Below are positions 51,292-60,773 of a stretch of DNA of 64,000 nucleotides, piece after piece. The position numbers and the translations under genes were made by a program. The notes under the pieces are model-generated. The model saw nothing but the letters and a program-made list of their open reading frames with translations, was not told the origin of the DNA and ran no database searches. Origin of the DNA: Peptacetobacter sp900539645 (lineage in GTDB: Bacteria > Bacillota > Clostridia > Peptostreptococcales > Peptostreptococcaceae). Location of the stretch: assembly GCF_047807365.1 (NCBI RefSeq), contig NZ_JBLOUI010000003.1:1-64000 (forward strand), written 5' to 3'. How positions within the stretch are numbered: the stretch's first letter is position 1; each line of letters begins with the position of its first letter.

Positions 51292-51632
51292 CGTTATTTT
51301 ACTTCATAGGTTTTTTATCCTATTACTTCTTATAATTTCTTATAAGACAAGCATATATTTTCACCCTCGTATTACGTTAGGACTTATAGTAGCCACCTCT
51401 ATAAGTGATATATCTTTAATATATCGTGGTGGAGGCTCTTGGGTACATTATTCCTTTCATTATAACGGTCAGTACCTATGCGTTACAGATTGTATTAGAT
51501 ATTACAACCCTCGGTATTACCATATCCTTTTAGGACTTAGGCTCTCTTACCACCTTGATTTTATAATCTAGTTGACCGACACACCCCACCATTCATCAAT
51601 AAATCTCTTTATTGATTGGCAACAAATATCTT
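51292..51632 (-). mobile_element. 341-base non-coding insertion (probable intron) in the tape measure gene
   Basis: Exon 1 ends EAIAG (T at 51633) and exon 2 resumes KQQATVFQSLMQN at 51291, restoring a conserved tape measure sequence in frame. The insertion ends in G, and exon GCCGGT can pair with GTCGGT inside it with a terminal U-G, as in a group I P1. It has no ORF. Strong internal pairings exist (ATCAATAAA/TTTATTGAT; CGGTCA/TGACCG; ACTTATAG/CTATAAGT; ATAGG/CCTAT near the 3' end). The usual P7 and GGAAA core sequences were not found, so the class is open. Confidence 0.65.
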
Positions 51633-53435
51633 ACCGGCTATTGCTTCTGATAAAGCTTTTTGTTCAGCATCAGACATAGTTTTCCATTTACCTTGAACTT
51701 CATCAAGAATCTGAACCATATTTTTAAGTTCACCATTTTTTTTATCTGAATAAATATCTACATCAGCTATTTGTTTTAATGCCATAGCTGTTTTGTTCAT
51801 ATCTAATGAACCATCTTTTGCACTTGCTTTCATACCTGCTAAATTTATTGCAATAGTTTTTAAACCATTACCTACTCTTGCAGGGTCTTGTAGTGCTTCA
51901 TTTGTTGCAGTTATTAAACCTATAGAATCTGCTAAAGATACATTATATGTAGATAATACAGCACCACCACGTTTCATAGCTTCTGCTATACCATCTGTAC
52001 CAATCGCATAATTATTACCTGCAAAGTTCATCATATCCATTGCATTTTTTAATTCAGTAGTTTTCTTAATCGTTCCATTAACTGCTACTTGATAGGATTT
52101 CAATGGATTCAAATCGAAAGATTTAACAACCGTATTTATAGCTTTAGATGCAGAATCTTGTGTCATATCACCAACATTTGCTAATATCATAGATTGTTTA
52201 GCAACTTCTATAGATTCTTTCATACCACCTATACCTGCTTGAAGTGCTGAACCTATAGCATTTTGAACATCTGATGATGCCATACCAACATCTTTAGCTA
52301 TCCCTATAGCTTCTTTTCTAATAGCATTTAATTCTGATTTAGTATCTATATCGCTAGGTTGTGCAACTTTTTTAATTTCTCTCATAGACCTATCTAATTC
52401 TATATAAGATTGACCTATACTTCTAGCAAAATCTGCTGTTGCATCACCTAATACCTCACCAATAGAATAAGAAGCAACTTCATTTCTAAAATCACTAGCA
52501 ATTTTCTTTATACCTAAAAAATCAGTATTAGTTTGTTTTAATTCACTATTTAAATTTTTTATAGAACTTAATAATCCATCTACATTTAAATCTAAATTTA
52601 AGTCCTTCATATTAGTTATTCTTCTGAAAACATCTTCAAAGGCATCATCAACTTCCTTCAAAGAACTTGTATCTATTTCAGGACTTAAATTCATTCTAAT
52701 GTTATTAAAATTATTATATTGAGTTTGTATCTTTTTTAATAAATTAAGTTGTTCTCTTAAATTTTTAACATCTAAATCTACTTCAGGTGTATTAATTTTT
52801 AAGCCATTAGATAAATTAGTTTTAGCTTTATTTATAATACCATCTATTTGTTGATTTATACTTTCTATATTATTAGAACCAACAATTTTTATATCTAAAT
52901 TATTGAATTTATGTCTTAATACTTCCATTCTGTTTTCAAATTTAGATAATTGTTCTTCGGCTTTACTTGTATCTACCTCAGGTTTTATTTCATTAGTTGA
53001 AGTATTTTTCTTTATTTTATCTTGTGCATTATTTAAACGTTTTGTTGCATTTTCAATTTTATTTACATAGTTTTCTATAGAATTTATACTTTCATCAAAT
53101 ATTCTAGGATTCAATCCGTCCATATTAAATATATTAATTTTTGAACTTCCTAAACTATTCTCTAAACTATTTAATGTACTTTTTATATTTTTTAATATAT
53201 TGTCAAGTTTTTGGAAACCTTGAATAGTATCAGCGTTTATTTGTAAATTTTGATTTAATTTTTTACTTATAGATTTTAAATCTGAGTTTAAATTTTTACC
53301 AATATTCTTTATCTTTAAATCAACAGATACGGGTATTTTTTTATCATTCTTATTTGTAAAATTCTTTAATTCTGCTTCTGCTTTACTTGTATCTAATTTG
53401 ACTTCGGTCTTAATTTGAAATTCTTCTGCACTCAA
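51633..53435 (-). CDS. Tape measure protein, exon 1
   Basis: 601 residues, TTG start with AGGGAGTGG upstream. Tail_tape family region: VASYSIGEVLGDATADFARSIGQSYIELDRSMREIKKVAQPSD, then MASSDVQNAIGSALQAGIGG, IGLITATNEALQDPARVGNGLKTIAINLAG and KWKTMSDAEQKALSEAIAG. The N-terminal ~300 residues are coiled coil with several degenerate copies of 'DTSKAE..L..F'. Beyond codon 601 the frame reads a few intron codons and stops at 51609. Confidence 0.9.
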
Positions 53436-53534
53436 ACAACCACTCCCTTTTAATAAAATTGACTTTTTATTTATAGAAAACTACACAAAAAAAGAAGTTG
53501 CTTAAACACACAAAAATTTAATTAAAAAAAATAA

Positions 53535-53559
53535 AGGAGTAACTATTTTAGTTACTCCT
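53535..53559 (-). terminator. Hairpin upstream of tape measure / after chaperone gene
   Basis: AGGAGTAAC / GTTACTCCT stem with a seven-base loop. Lies downstream of the tape measure start, between that gene and the 134-residue gene. The minus-strand flank (TTTATTTTTTTTAATTAAATT) is T-rich, so it is after the tape measure promoter-proximal side rather than in a gene. As the minus-strand order is 134-residue gene end at 53584 then this hairpin, it would attenuate tape measure expression. Confidence 0.6.
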
Positions 53560-53583
53560 CCTTTATCAACTTCTTTATTATAT

Positions 53584-53988
53584 TTATTTTACTGGCACAC
53601 CTAAACTATTCATTGTTGTTTTATACACTTTAGGTAATTCTTTTGAAACTCTATTTAATGTTTTTTCTTGAACATTCGTTCCACCTCTTGCCCAAGTTGT
53701 ACCTGCGTCTAAAGTAGCTAACGCATATACTTCTTCACCACTATAAACAGAGTGCCAATTTCCATTATTTGCTAATTTTAATGATACAGAATTACCATTG
53801 ATTGTATATTGTATATTATTATATAATGCCCAAGTTCTAGTGTACCAATTAGGACTATATGCTTCATATACTTGCGACATTACTTCATCTCTTAATATTC
53901 TTTGTTCTTTTTCAGCTATTACTTTTATAGTTTGTTTATGTTTTTTTTCTACATAAGATTTTAAGTCATTTAAACTATTGAATACCAT
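53584..53988 (-). CDS. Tail assembly protein (gp10-like or second chaperone)
   Basis: 134 residues. Helical N-terminus, then TWALYNNIQYTINGNSVSLKLANNGNWHSVYSGEEVYALATLDAGTTWARGGTNV. The 'R...L..ni......' arrangement and size resemble HK97-gp10-type neck/tail completion proteins, but its place right before the tape measure gene is where the second tail chaperone is expected. Overlaps the preceding gene by 14 bases with its own ATG. Confidence 0.55.
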   Translation of the reverse strand: MVFNSLNDLKSYVEKKHKQTIKVIAEKEQRILRDEVMSQVYEAYSPNWYTRTWALYNNIQYTINGNSVSLKLANNGNWHSVYSGEEVYALATLDAGTTWARGGTNVQEKTLNRVSKELPKVYKTTMNSLGVPVK

Positions 53989-54367
53989 TTTCTTTTAAGA
54001 ATTCCTTTAATGTATCTTCTGCTTCTTTCATTTCTATATTTACAGAACTAGCACGAACATATCCTCTTACAAGTTCTAATACTATTGTAGATAACTCTTT
54101 TACAACATCTTCTAATACAGGTTCTACATATTCCCCTTCTAATATTTCTTTTAAAGGTTTATTTAATTCTATATTAGTTAATTCTTTTATTAAATATTCG
54201 ATTAAATTAAAATTATCTTCTGATTGTTTTGTAGCAACATCGCTAAATTCAGTTCTAACTTTTTTTGTTGGATTTTTTAAAATTATTTTTTCTATATTGC
54301 CTTCTGAATCTTCTAATTCAAATATTTTTCTAATTTCATTTGCTTTGAATTTATCTATATTTACCAA
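53975..54367 (-). CDS. Tail assembly chaperone
   Basis: 130 residues, acidic and helical (FSDVATKQSEDNFNLIEYLIKELTNIELNKPLKEIL). Recognised mainly by size and by its position between tail tube and tape measure genes, as for lambda gpG. A programmed frameshift into the next ORF, common in this pair, is not evident: the overlap carries its own ATG and no clear slippery heptamer at the right place. Confidence 0.65.
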   Translation of the reverse strand: MVNIDKFKANEIRKIFELEDSEGNIEKIILKNPTKKVRTEFSDVATKQSEDNFNLIEYLIKELTNIELNKPLKEILEGEYVEPVLEDVVKELSTIVLELVRGYVRASSVNIEMKEAEDTLKEFLKENGIQ

Positions 54368-54379
54368 AATATCACCTCA

Positions 54380-55162
54380 TTATACTATTTTAGGAAAATT
54401 GCATTTTATCAAAACTTCACAATTTCCTTTTATTTTTAATATATTTTTTTTCTTTTTTAATCTTATCCAATTCCTATTTACTGAAAGAAATTTATTTTCT
54501 CCCAATTCATTTTGAACAGTATAAGTAAAATTATCTATTATAATTTTCTCATTAGCTTTCATATCACTAATTATTAAAGGTTTATCTTCTATTATACTTA
54601 AATTTTGTATTTCTATATCTCCATCAGATTTTGCTATTACTTCAATTACAGGTTCATAATATTCTTCTGATGTTGTAGATTCATTATTTATCTTACTCTC
54701 TATTTCATCTTCACATATTATTCTTTTTATAAAATTTTTATAACCGTATGCTGTATATGGTTGGAACTCAACTTCAAGCATACCCTTCATTTCATTATTA
54801 AATCTTTTATATATTTTTGTAGCTTTTAAATAATAAGTAATTTCATCGTTATCTTGAGATACAAATGGTTTAAAACTATCTTTATACAACCAATTAACTA
54901 CCTCATCTATTTTATCTTCATCCCAAACAAGAGGAGAATTATCTCTTAAATCTACATAAGCAAATTCTAGCAATAAAGTTTCCGTTTCTTTTGATTCTAA
55001 TAAATAATACGGATTGTCTGTTGTTGTATTTTGACTTTTTATACTTTCTATATAAGTTGTGCCTATATTATTTAATATATCATCATTAATTGTTGTTACT
55101 AAAACAATATCCATCATATCATTGTCTATATTATCAAAAGAAAAATTTGGAGAATAAAACAT
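54380..55162 (-). CDS. Distal tail (Dit)-like protein
   Basis: 260 residues. SFDNIDNDMMDIVLVTTIND and later LLESKETETLLLEFAYVD..DNSPLVWDEDKIDEVVNWLYKDSFKPF follow the Dit/'phage tail family' N-terminal pattern, followed by a beta-rich C-terminal domain. Unusually it lies before, not after, the tape measure gene. ATG follows AAGGGGTGA. Confidence 0.7.
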   Translation of the reverse strand: MFYSPNFSFDNIDNDMMDIVLVTTINDDILNNIGTTYIESIKSQNTTTDNPYYLLESKETETLLLEFAYVDLRDNSPLVWDEDKIDEVVNWLYKDSFKPFVSQDNDEITYYLKATKIYKRFNNEMKGMLEVEFQPYTAYGYKNFIKRIICEDEIESKINNESTTSEEYYEPVIEVIAKSDGDIEIQNLSIIEDKPLIISDMKANEKIIIDNFTYTVQNELGENKFLSVNRNWIRLKKKKNILKIKGNCEVLIKCNFPKIV

Positions 55163-55232
55163 ATTATCACCCCTTCATTTATTCTTATTTCTATATTCCA
55201 CATCTAAACACACAAACAAGAATAAATGGTAA

Positions 55233-55250
55233 AGGGTACAAAAGTACCCT
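55233..55250 (-). terminator. Hairpin after the tail tube gene
   Basis: AGGGTAC / GTACCCT stem with a four-base loop, just downstream of the major tail protein gene (ends 55289), followed by T-rich sequence. Likely reduces read-through after a highly expressed gene. Confidence 0.6.
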
Positions 55251-55288
55251 CTACTTTATTTATTTTCTTTATTTAATTGTTTTATAAA

Positions 55289-56089
55289 CTATTTAGATGC
55301 TTTTCTTGTTGGAACACCCATAGCATTGAACATAGCCATAGCTTCTGCCTGATCATCTTCTACGAATGAGAACTCAACGTATTCTCCTTTTTCATTAGGA
55401 AGAACATCTAGTGTAGTTTGGAAGTTTACTGGGTTTTCTGCATCAAGACCAAATTCTATACTTCTCTGTGCTTTACAGTTGAAGAATGTAGCATAAAGTG
55501 TCATATATTTACCTTCAGCAGTTTTAACAGCTATATCTGCTTCTATTCTGTAGTTAGATGCTGATGCTTCGTCTTTAACAACTATTTTCTTAACGTTTGG
55601 TTTAGTTATAGAATAGAATATAGCAACTTTAGTACCTTCATCTAATGTTCCAGTTGCAAGGAACTCAAGATTGCTATCTTGCTGAGTGAATTTACCTTCT
55701 ATTTCTTTTCCTATAGTTACACCATCTTCCTCAACTAAGAAGGCAGAAGTTGAACCATTTATGAATTTAACATTAGTTAATGTAACTTTTTTAAGTCCGT
55801 CAGCTTCACCTATTTGTCTTTGAGATATGTTAGCTTCACCTTCCACTAAGTCAGAAGCTAGTATTAAAGATAACTGAGGGAATGTTATAACTTCTTGTTC
55901 CATAGTTATAGTAGCTGTTATAGCACCGTCAAAAGCTATGTAGTTACTTCCTTTAGCTTTTGCATATACTGATTCTGAATCAACTTTGAAGTTGAATTTG
56001 TTTAATGCTCTTGAGTAGAATAAAGGTTTACCAGTAGCATTAGATTTCATTATTATATTACCTGCGTCTTTTATAGCAAATTGAGCCAT
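55289..56089 (-). CDS. Major tail tube protein
   Basis: 266 residues, beta-rich, no long helices (MAQFAIKDAGNIIMKSNATGKPLFYSRALNKFNFKV ... AITATITMEQEVITFPQLSLILASD). Typical of siphovirus/myovirus tail tube proteins in Clostridium phages. Codon use and flanking terminators on both sides (55233 and 56131) suggest high expression. Assignment rests on fold pattern and gene order. Confidence 0.75.
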   Translation of the reverse strand: MAQFAIKDAGNIIMKSNATGKPLFYSRALNKFNFKVDSESVYAKAKGSNYIAFDGAITATITMEQEVITFPQLSLILASDLVEGEANISQRQIGEADGLKKVTLTNVKFINGSTSAFLVEEDGVTIGKEIEGKFTQQDSNLEFLATGTLDEGTKVAIFYSITKPNVKKIVVKDEASASNYRIEADIAVKTAEGKYMTLYATFFNCKAQRSIEFGLDAENPVNFQTTLDVLPNEKGEYVEFSFVEDDQAEAMAMFNAMGVPTRKASK

Positions 56090-56130
56090 CTAATCATTTC
56101 CTTTCTTATTTTAATTTTTTGTATAAAAAA

Positions 56131-56154
56131 AGACACTATAATTCAATAGTGTCT
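56131..56154 (-). terminator. Terminator between tail completion and tail tube genes
   Basis: AGACACTAT / ATAGTGTCT stem; TTTTTTTATAC follows on the minus strand. The stem includes the stop codon of the gene ending at 56136. The tail tube gene just downstream should then have its own promoter or rely on partial read-through. Confidence 0.75.
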
Positions 56155-56927
56155 TGTTCTAATTTAATTTCTTTTATCCAATGTGGATTATCTTCACTCT
56201 TAATATCAAATTTATAAGACCAAGTATAACCCAACATCTCTTTATATTTTTCTATTATTTGTAATGATTTTAAACTATTCATTAATTGCCAATAAGTTAA
56301 AGAAATTACATAATCATAAGTATATTTACCTATATGTACAACTATATTTATATAATCATTTAAATGTAATTTTTCTTTTTCTTCTCTTTCTTTTTTTCTT
56401 TTTTTAAAGAACTCTATCATATCTTTTTCTCTTTGTGTTCCTGAAAGTTCCACCCATTCATCTTCTTTTTTTAAAGGTTTATGTAATTCATTCTTATCTA
56501 TTTTAAACATATTTAAAACCACATCAAGAAATATATCAAAATTATCTTCGTTTATTAAAACATTTTTATCTTTAATTAATATTGCTATCTCATTATCAAA
56601 ACTATCAATAATAATATTATTTATATCAACTTCGTATAAAATAGATAATGCTATAAATAAATTATTTATATGATTTGTCTTATTCTCATTTATTTTATCA
56701 ATTGTTAAAGCTAAAATGAATTTACTAGGTAATTTTTCTATAAAAATATCTCTACTTAATTTCCAATATGAATGTTCTATCAAAGAAAATAAAGTTGTAA
56801 TATCTGAAATTTTTATATCTTTTTCTATTAATTCTTTTATTTTAGGTTGATGAATTATACCTAATTTTTTATTGCTTAAATTTATATCACACCCTGATAT
56901 AAATTTATCTGTTAAGGTTATTTCCAT
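56136..56927 (-). CDS. Hypothetical virion assembly protein
   Basis: 263 residues, helical with a charged stretch (KKRKKEREEKEKLHLNDYINIVV). Not recognised. Located between the tail terminator-like gene and the tail tube gene; overlaps the previous gene by 23 bases. Confidence 0.6.
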   Translation of the reverse strand: MEITLTDKFISGCDINLSNKKLGIIHQPKIKELIEKDIKISDITTLFSLIEHSYWKLSRDIFIEKLPSKFILALTIDKINENKTNHINNLFIALSILYEVDINNIIIDSFDNEIAILIKDKNVLINEDNFDIFLDVVLNMFKIDKNELHKPLKKEDEWVELSGTQREKDMIEFFKKRKKEREEKEKLHLNDYINIVVHIGKYTYDYVISLTYWQLMNSLKSLQIIEKYKEMLGYTWSYKFDIKSEDNPHWIKEIKLEQDTIEL

Positions 56928-57411
56928 TATAGTCTAATATTTCTATAGCCATATAGAAACCTTCATATTCAACGGGTAAATCTCTGATAGGTAATGCTCT
57001 TCTAAATTTTAAATCCCCTATATATCTCATATCATCTATTACTTTTTGGATTGTATCTATCAAACATAAGTTTCTATCACCGTTTAAAGTATCTAAATAT
57101 TTCTCGTGACAAACTACACCTATTTCAATGTAACTTCTATCAATGAACTTACTAGATTCTAAACTAAATTCACCCATTCTTATATAAACCCCTGCATCAG
57201 CACTTTTATATATTTTACCGAATCTTCTTCCATAAAATACTTTATTATTTTTTAAAGTTTCTATAGGGTTTTCTACATCAGGCAATTCATCAATATCAAT
57301 ATAATCATAACCATTTTTATCTGCATAATATAATAATTTTGCAAATCTTTGATTATTCATTAATTTAGTGCCTACTTCACTTATTATTTTATTTGGATTT
57401 CCATATAACAA
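56905..57411 (-). CDS. Tail completion/terminator-like protein
   Basis: 168 residues. Not recognised by motif. The core 'YIEIGVVCHEKYLDTLNGDRNLCLIDTIQKVIDDMRYIGDLKFRRALPIRDLPVEYEGFYMAIEI' has the strand-helix-strand order of tail completion proteins, and the position before the tube gene fits. Confidence 0.55.
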   Translation of the reverse strand: MLYGNPNKIISEVGTKLMNNQRFAKLLYYADKNGYDYIDIDELPDVENPIETLKNNKVFYGRRFGKIYKSADAGVYIRMGEFSLESSKFIDRSYIEIGVVCHEKYLDTLNGDRNLCLIDTIQKVIDDMRYIGDLKFRRALPIRDLPVEYEGFYMAIEILDYNGNNLNR

Positions 57412-57424
57412 AAGTAAACACCAC

Positions 57425-58402
57425 CTAACTAATTATTAATATTTTTTTTCTATCTACAACTTCATTATTATTTTTTGCAATTAATGTAATAGATTTCCCT
57501 ATACAATTAGAATTACTTGAAATAATAACTCTACAAGTATTATCATTAATATTTTCTAATTTTGCATAAGGTGTATCTTCTAATTCAAATAAAATTGAAC
57601 TTTTATTTATATTATAATCTTTATAAGAACCTACATAGATTCTATCTGAACCTATAATTTCTAAGTTTTCATCTTCTTGTGCTATTTCAGAATTATCATT
57701 ATATGCTATATTATTTTCTAAATCATCTTTTTTAAGAATACCCGTTTGAAGAACAAGTGCTTTTATAATTCCGTCTGAACCTGTTTCATTACCAACAAAT
57801 TCAAAATCATTTATGTGTGTTATTCTAAATACAGTATTATGTGTAAGCATTACTCTAGTACCAACTTTTAATAATCTAGTAATAGGATTATTTCCATACC
57901 ATATTTGTCTTTTAGCATCTTCTGTCGATATATTAACTCCGTCAGCTAAACCATCACTATACATCGTAAGGTTTTCTATCGATACAGGTATCTTATATAC
58001 TTCGCCTTTATATTTGTAATTAACAAATTGATTACATCTTCTAACAATGAAATGTTTTTTATCATTTATTGTTTTATGCTCTTTAAATATAACTAACCAA
58101 AAAGAACTATCAAAATATATATAACAGCCAACATCGATATTCTCGGATATTTTAGTGTACATATTTTTTTCATCTAAGGCTTTTTTATCGTTATTAGTTA
58201 TATCTTCCAAAATAACATCACAATACTTTGTAGTTTCAGTAATTGTATATTCATCAGGGTCTGTTATTTGAATATGGCTAACACTAGGCATAGTTTTAAG
58301 AGTTACATTTTCAAAATACCATTGTAATTCTAAAGTTTCTTTTTCTCTTAAAGTATTTGTATTATTTAATACTTTTTTCTTATATCTTTTATGTAAGTCC
58401 AT
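57425..58402 (-). CDS. Head-closure/virion structural protein with Ig-like end
   Basis: 325 residues. Middle part contains 'SFWLVIFKEHKTINDKKHFIVRRCNQFVNYKYKGEVYKIPV', seen in head-closure/neck-type proteins of clostridial phages. The last ~80 residues (YAKLENINDNTCRVIISSNSNCIGKSITLIAKNNNEVVDRKKILIIS) look like a bacterial Ig-like (Big_2) domain, often displayed on virions. Confidence 0.6.
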   Translation of the reverse strand: MDLHKRYKKKVLNNTNTLREKETLELQWYFENVTLKTMPSVSHIQITDPDEYTITETTKYCDVILEDITNNDKKALDEKNMYTKISENIDVGCYIYFDSSFWLVIFKEHKTINDKKHFIVRRCNQFVNYKYKGEVYKIPVSIENLTMYSDGLADGVNISTEDAKRQIWYGNNPITRLLKVGTRVMLTHNTVFRITHINDFEFVGNETGSDGIIKALVLQTGILKKDDLENNIAYNDNSEIAQEDENLEIIGSDRIYVGSYKDYNINKSSILFELEDTPYAKLENINDNTCRVIISSNSNCIGKSITLIAKNNNEVVDRKKILIIS

Positions 58403-59062
58403 TTAATTAAACCCATTGAAATTTCTATAAGAATATTCGTTTATAAGATTTTTATATTCTTCTTTTCTATGAGAATCAATTTTTACTAAAGAATTCAACA
58501 TAGTAGCATTTGATAATTTTTTAAACTCTTTATTCGCTACCCTTTGCTTTAAATTATCTTCACGATTTATTTGTGGTGCTAACCATTCAAGTATCATACC
58601 TTCAACTATTATTCTTTTTTCAAGTTCAGTCAGTCCTTCTTCTGAATCAACTTCTAAATTCCCATCTAAAAAATAATCAACATATATTTGTTCTTTAGCA
58701 TTTTCATTTAATGTTATAAGAAATTTACTATCTTCAATTTCTTCAACTTTATAGTCTTTTAACTTACAAAGTTCTATAATTCCTTTATCTTCTAACTCAT
58801 AATACACTTCTATATTAGGTTTTTTATCGCAATCTTCTATAACAAAAGTGTTATTGCCTACATCAATTTCACCATCACCAATAATAGTGCCTACTATATT
58901 AATTGTTTTCTTACAAGTAGAAAATCTAGTTATAGAATTTTTTAAATATTTATTTAATGATTTTCTTGCTAAAAAAGCAGTTTTTAAAGCTATAGTTTCA
59001 CTTTCTACAGATTCTAAAAAATCATCATAGATTTTACTTACAGGTATTAACATTTTCTTCAC
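58403..59062 (-). CDS. Head-tail adaptor protein
   Basis: 219 residues. Helical N-terminus and C-terminus (LTELEKRIIVEGMILEWLAPQINREDNLKQRVANKEFKKLSNATMLNSLVKIDSHRKEEYKNLI) with a beta insertion. Helical adaptors next to the capsid gene occupy this position. Its stop is adjacent to the next gene's start. Confidence 0.6.
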   Translation of the reverse strand: MKKMLIPVSKIYDDFLESVESETIALKTAFLARKSLNKYLKNSITRFSTCKKTINIVGTIIGDGEIDVGNNTFVIEDCDKKPNIEVYYELEDKGIIELCKLKDYKVEEIEDSKFLITLNENAKEQIYVDYFLDGNLEVDSEEGLTELEKRIIVEGMILEWLAPQINREDNLKQRVANKEFKKLSNATMLNSLVKIDSHRKEEYKNLINEYSYRNFNGFN

Positions 59063-59065
59063 CTA

Positions 59066-59689
59066 TTATATATTTTTATATAAGTATTCTGTACCATAAG
59101 CAACTTCAAATAATTTCATTTTCGCAGTAGAATCTAGTAATCCTTCTTTAACTAAACCTACAGAACGTTCTATTAATCTGAATTTAAGATTTTCATTTTG
59201 TATATTTGTAAATTCTTTTTCAAATTCAGTTAAATCTGTATTTAGTATAAAATCATCTATTTCTTCTAAAGTCATTTCTTTAAAACTATATAAATCTTTT
59301 AAACCAAAGAACTCTATTATATCTTCTAATTTATAATCTTCTGAATATATATCTGATATACTTATAACTAAATTACTAAGTAATTTTTTACATCTTTTGC
59401 TTATATCCATTAATAAATCTAAAGATATTATTTCTCTATCGCCAATTTCACTAAGTTCTAATATTTCGCCTGTTTTTCTTGAACAATAAAATACTTCGCC
59501 TTTTACAAGTGATTGTACTTCAACATCTATATCTTTAGCATTGGCTCTAAGTTCTTTATTTATAGTTGATTTGCTTTTAACTTCTTTTTTAGTTTGTGTA
59601 GTTTTCTTAGTTCTAGTCTTTTTTGTTGTTTCTTTTTGAGTTTCCGTATTATCAGTTTCTTTTATTTCTTCAACTTTTACAGTTGTCAT
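59066..59689 (-). CDS. Hypothetical protein with Lys/Thr-rich leader
   Basis: 207 residues. First ~45 residues are low-complexity (KETTKKTRTKKTTQTKKEVKSKS), then a compact acidic helical domain. Directly downstream of the capsid gene; possibly a capsid-associated or adaptor protein. Not recognised. Confidence 0.6.
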   Translation of the reverse strand: MTTVKVEEIKETDNTETQKETTKKTRTKKTTQTKKEVKSKSTINKELRANAKDIDVEVQSLVKGEVFYCSRKTGEILELSEIGDREIISLDLLMDISKRCKKLLSNLVISISDIYSEDYKLEDIIEFFGLKDLYSFKEMTLEEIDDFILNTDLTEFEKEFTNIQNENLKFRLIERSVGLVKEGLLDSTAKMKLFEVAYGTEYLYKNI

Positions 59690-59711
59690 ATTTTTATCCC
59701 CTTTCTATAAT

Positions 59712-59739
59712 AAAGGGAATAAAAATATTTATTCCCTTT
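59712..59739 (-). terminator. Terminator after the major capsid gene
   Basis: AAAGGGAATA / TATTCCCTTT stem with an A/T loop, about 40 bases after the capsid gene stop; minus-strand flank is TATTATAG, so termination is probably partial. Confidence 0.6.
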
Positions 59740-59778
59740 TATATTTCTTCTTTTATTCCATAAAAAAAGAATATATAA

Positions 59779-60756
59779 TTATACTGAATAATCATATATT
59801 CCATAAACTTGATTTTTAAGAACACCTAAATGAACTTTTCTAGTCATTTCGTATTCTACTTGTCTATCTAATCTTTCGCCAGTTTCATCGTCCATTACGA
59901 AAGCATCACCTTCAAATCCTATTAATATAGGTTTTACCTCAGAAGGAACTATAAATAATATATCATTTTCAAGTACCCATTTTTTAGTAGCTAGGTCATA
60001 TTTATTTTGTAATTCCACACATTCAGTACCTTTGAACATAGAAACATAACCTTTTTCTCTATCTTCTCTAGCATTTGCTTCTAAAGTTGTTATATTTGGT
60101 ATTTTAGCTAATGCTGTTTTAGAACCATATATAATAGCTTTACCTTGCCCCTGAGATTCAACTTTCTGTACTAATTCAACAAGTTTATTTTCATCTATAT
60201 CACCTGTTACTTTTAAATCGCTTGATACTGTATCATAAGCTGTTTTCCATTCTTTTGCTATTAATTCAGCTATAGCAACATTAAATGATTTAGCTACTTT
60301 TTCAACACATTTATCCCAATCTATTCTTCCTGTCATAAATTCGTTGAATTCAGCATATATTTTAACACCTAAATCAAAGCCTGTAGTCTGTGCTTTACCA
60401 TTTATTAATTTCTGTCTTAATAGGTCGTTAGTACCTGACGCTATAACAGAAACTTCATATAACTCAGGATTTTCAACTATGAATTCTATTCTATCTCCTA
60501 GTTCTGTATCTTTAAACTGTGCTATATGTTCAAACATATCTCTTGATAATTCTGCTGTAGTAGTTGTAAGTAACTCAGACATTACTTCATATATTTCATA
60601 TTTATGTTGTAAAAATGTATAAGGTTTCCATTCTCCACCACATATTTCATCTTTTATATACGTTCTTAATCTATCATTTGCTTCCTTTTCAGAAAATTCT
60701 ACTACTCTTTTATGGTATAAATCCATAGATAATTGTCTTAAAGCGTTTGTATCCAT
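59779..60756 (-). CDS. Major capsid protein (HK97-like)
   Basis: 325 residues. Order (portal, scaffold/protease, decoration, this gene, terminator) and fold pattern fit an HK97-type capsid: helical N-arm, E-loop-like region, spine helix (DWDKCVEKVAKSFNVAIAELIAKEWKTAYDTV), P-domain with GKAIIYGSKTALAKIP and a C-terminal strand region 'VKPILIGFEGDAFVMDDETGERLDRQVEYEMTRKVHLGVLKNQVYGIYD'. 'G.A.....T..KL' and the final 'GI.D' are common in clostridial phage capsids. Confidence 0.85.
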   Translation of the reverse strand: MDTNALRQLSMDLYHKRVVEFSEKEANDRLRTYIKDEICGGEWKPYTFLQHKYEIYEVMSELLTTTTAELSRDMFEHIAQFKDTELGDRIEFIVENPELYEVSVIASGTNDLLRQKLINGKAQTTGFDLGVKIYAEFNEFMTGRIDWDKCVEKVAKSFNVAIAELIAKEWKTAYDTVSSDLKVTGDIDENKLVELVQKVESQGQGKAIIYGSKTALAKIPNITTLEANAREDREKGYVSMFKGTECVELQNKYDLATKKWVLENDILFIVPSEVKPILIGFEGDAFVMDDETGERLDRQVEYEMTRKVHLGVLKNQVYGIYDYSV

Positions 60757-60773
60757 TATTTTAAAACCCCCTA

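Noticed and set aside
51278..51571. 97-codon plus-strand ORF inside the tape measure insertion
   Set aside because: Opposite strand to the gene, no ribosome binding site, composition of a shadow frame; the insertion reads better as a structured RNA.
51292..51632. Tape measure insertion as a group II intron or a translational bypass
   Set aside because: No GTGYG start and no domain V hairpin near its 3' end; 341 bases is far longer than known ribosome-hopping gaps.
53940..54000. Programmed frameshift joining the two tail chaperone ORFs
   Set aside because: The second ORF has its own ATG in the overlap, and no X-XXY-YYZ heptamer with the right phase was found near the first stop.
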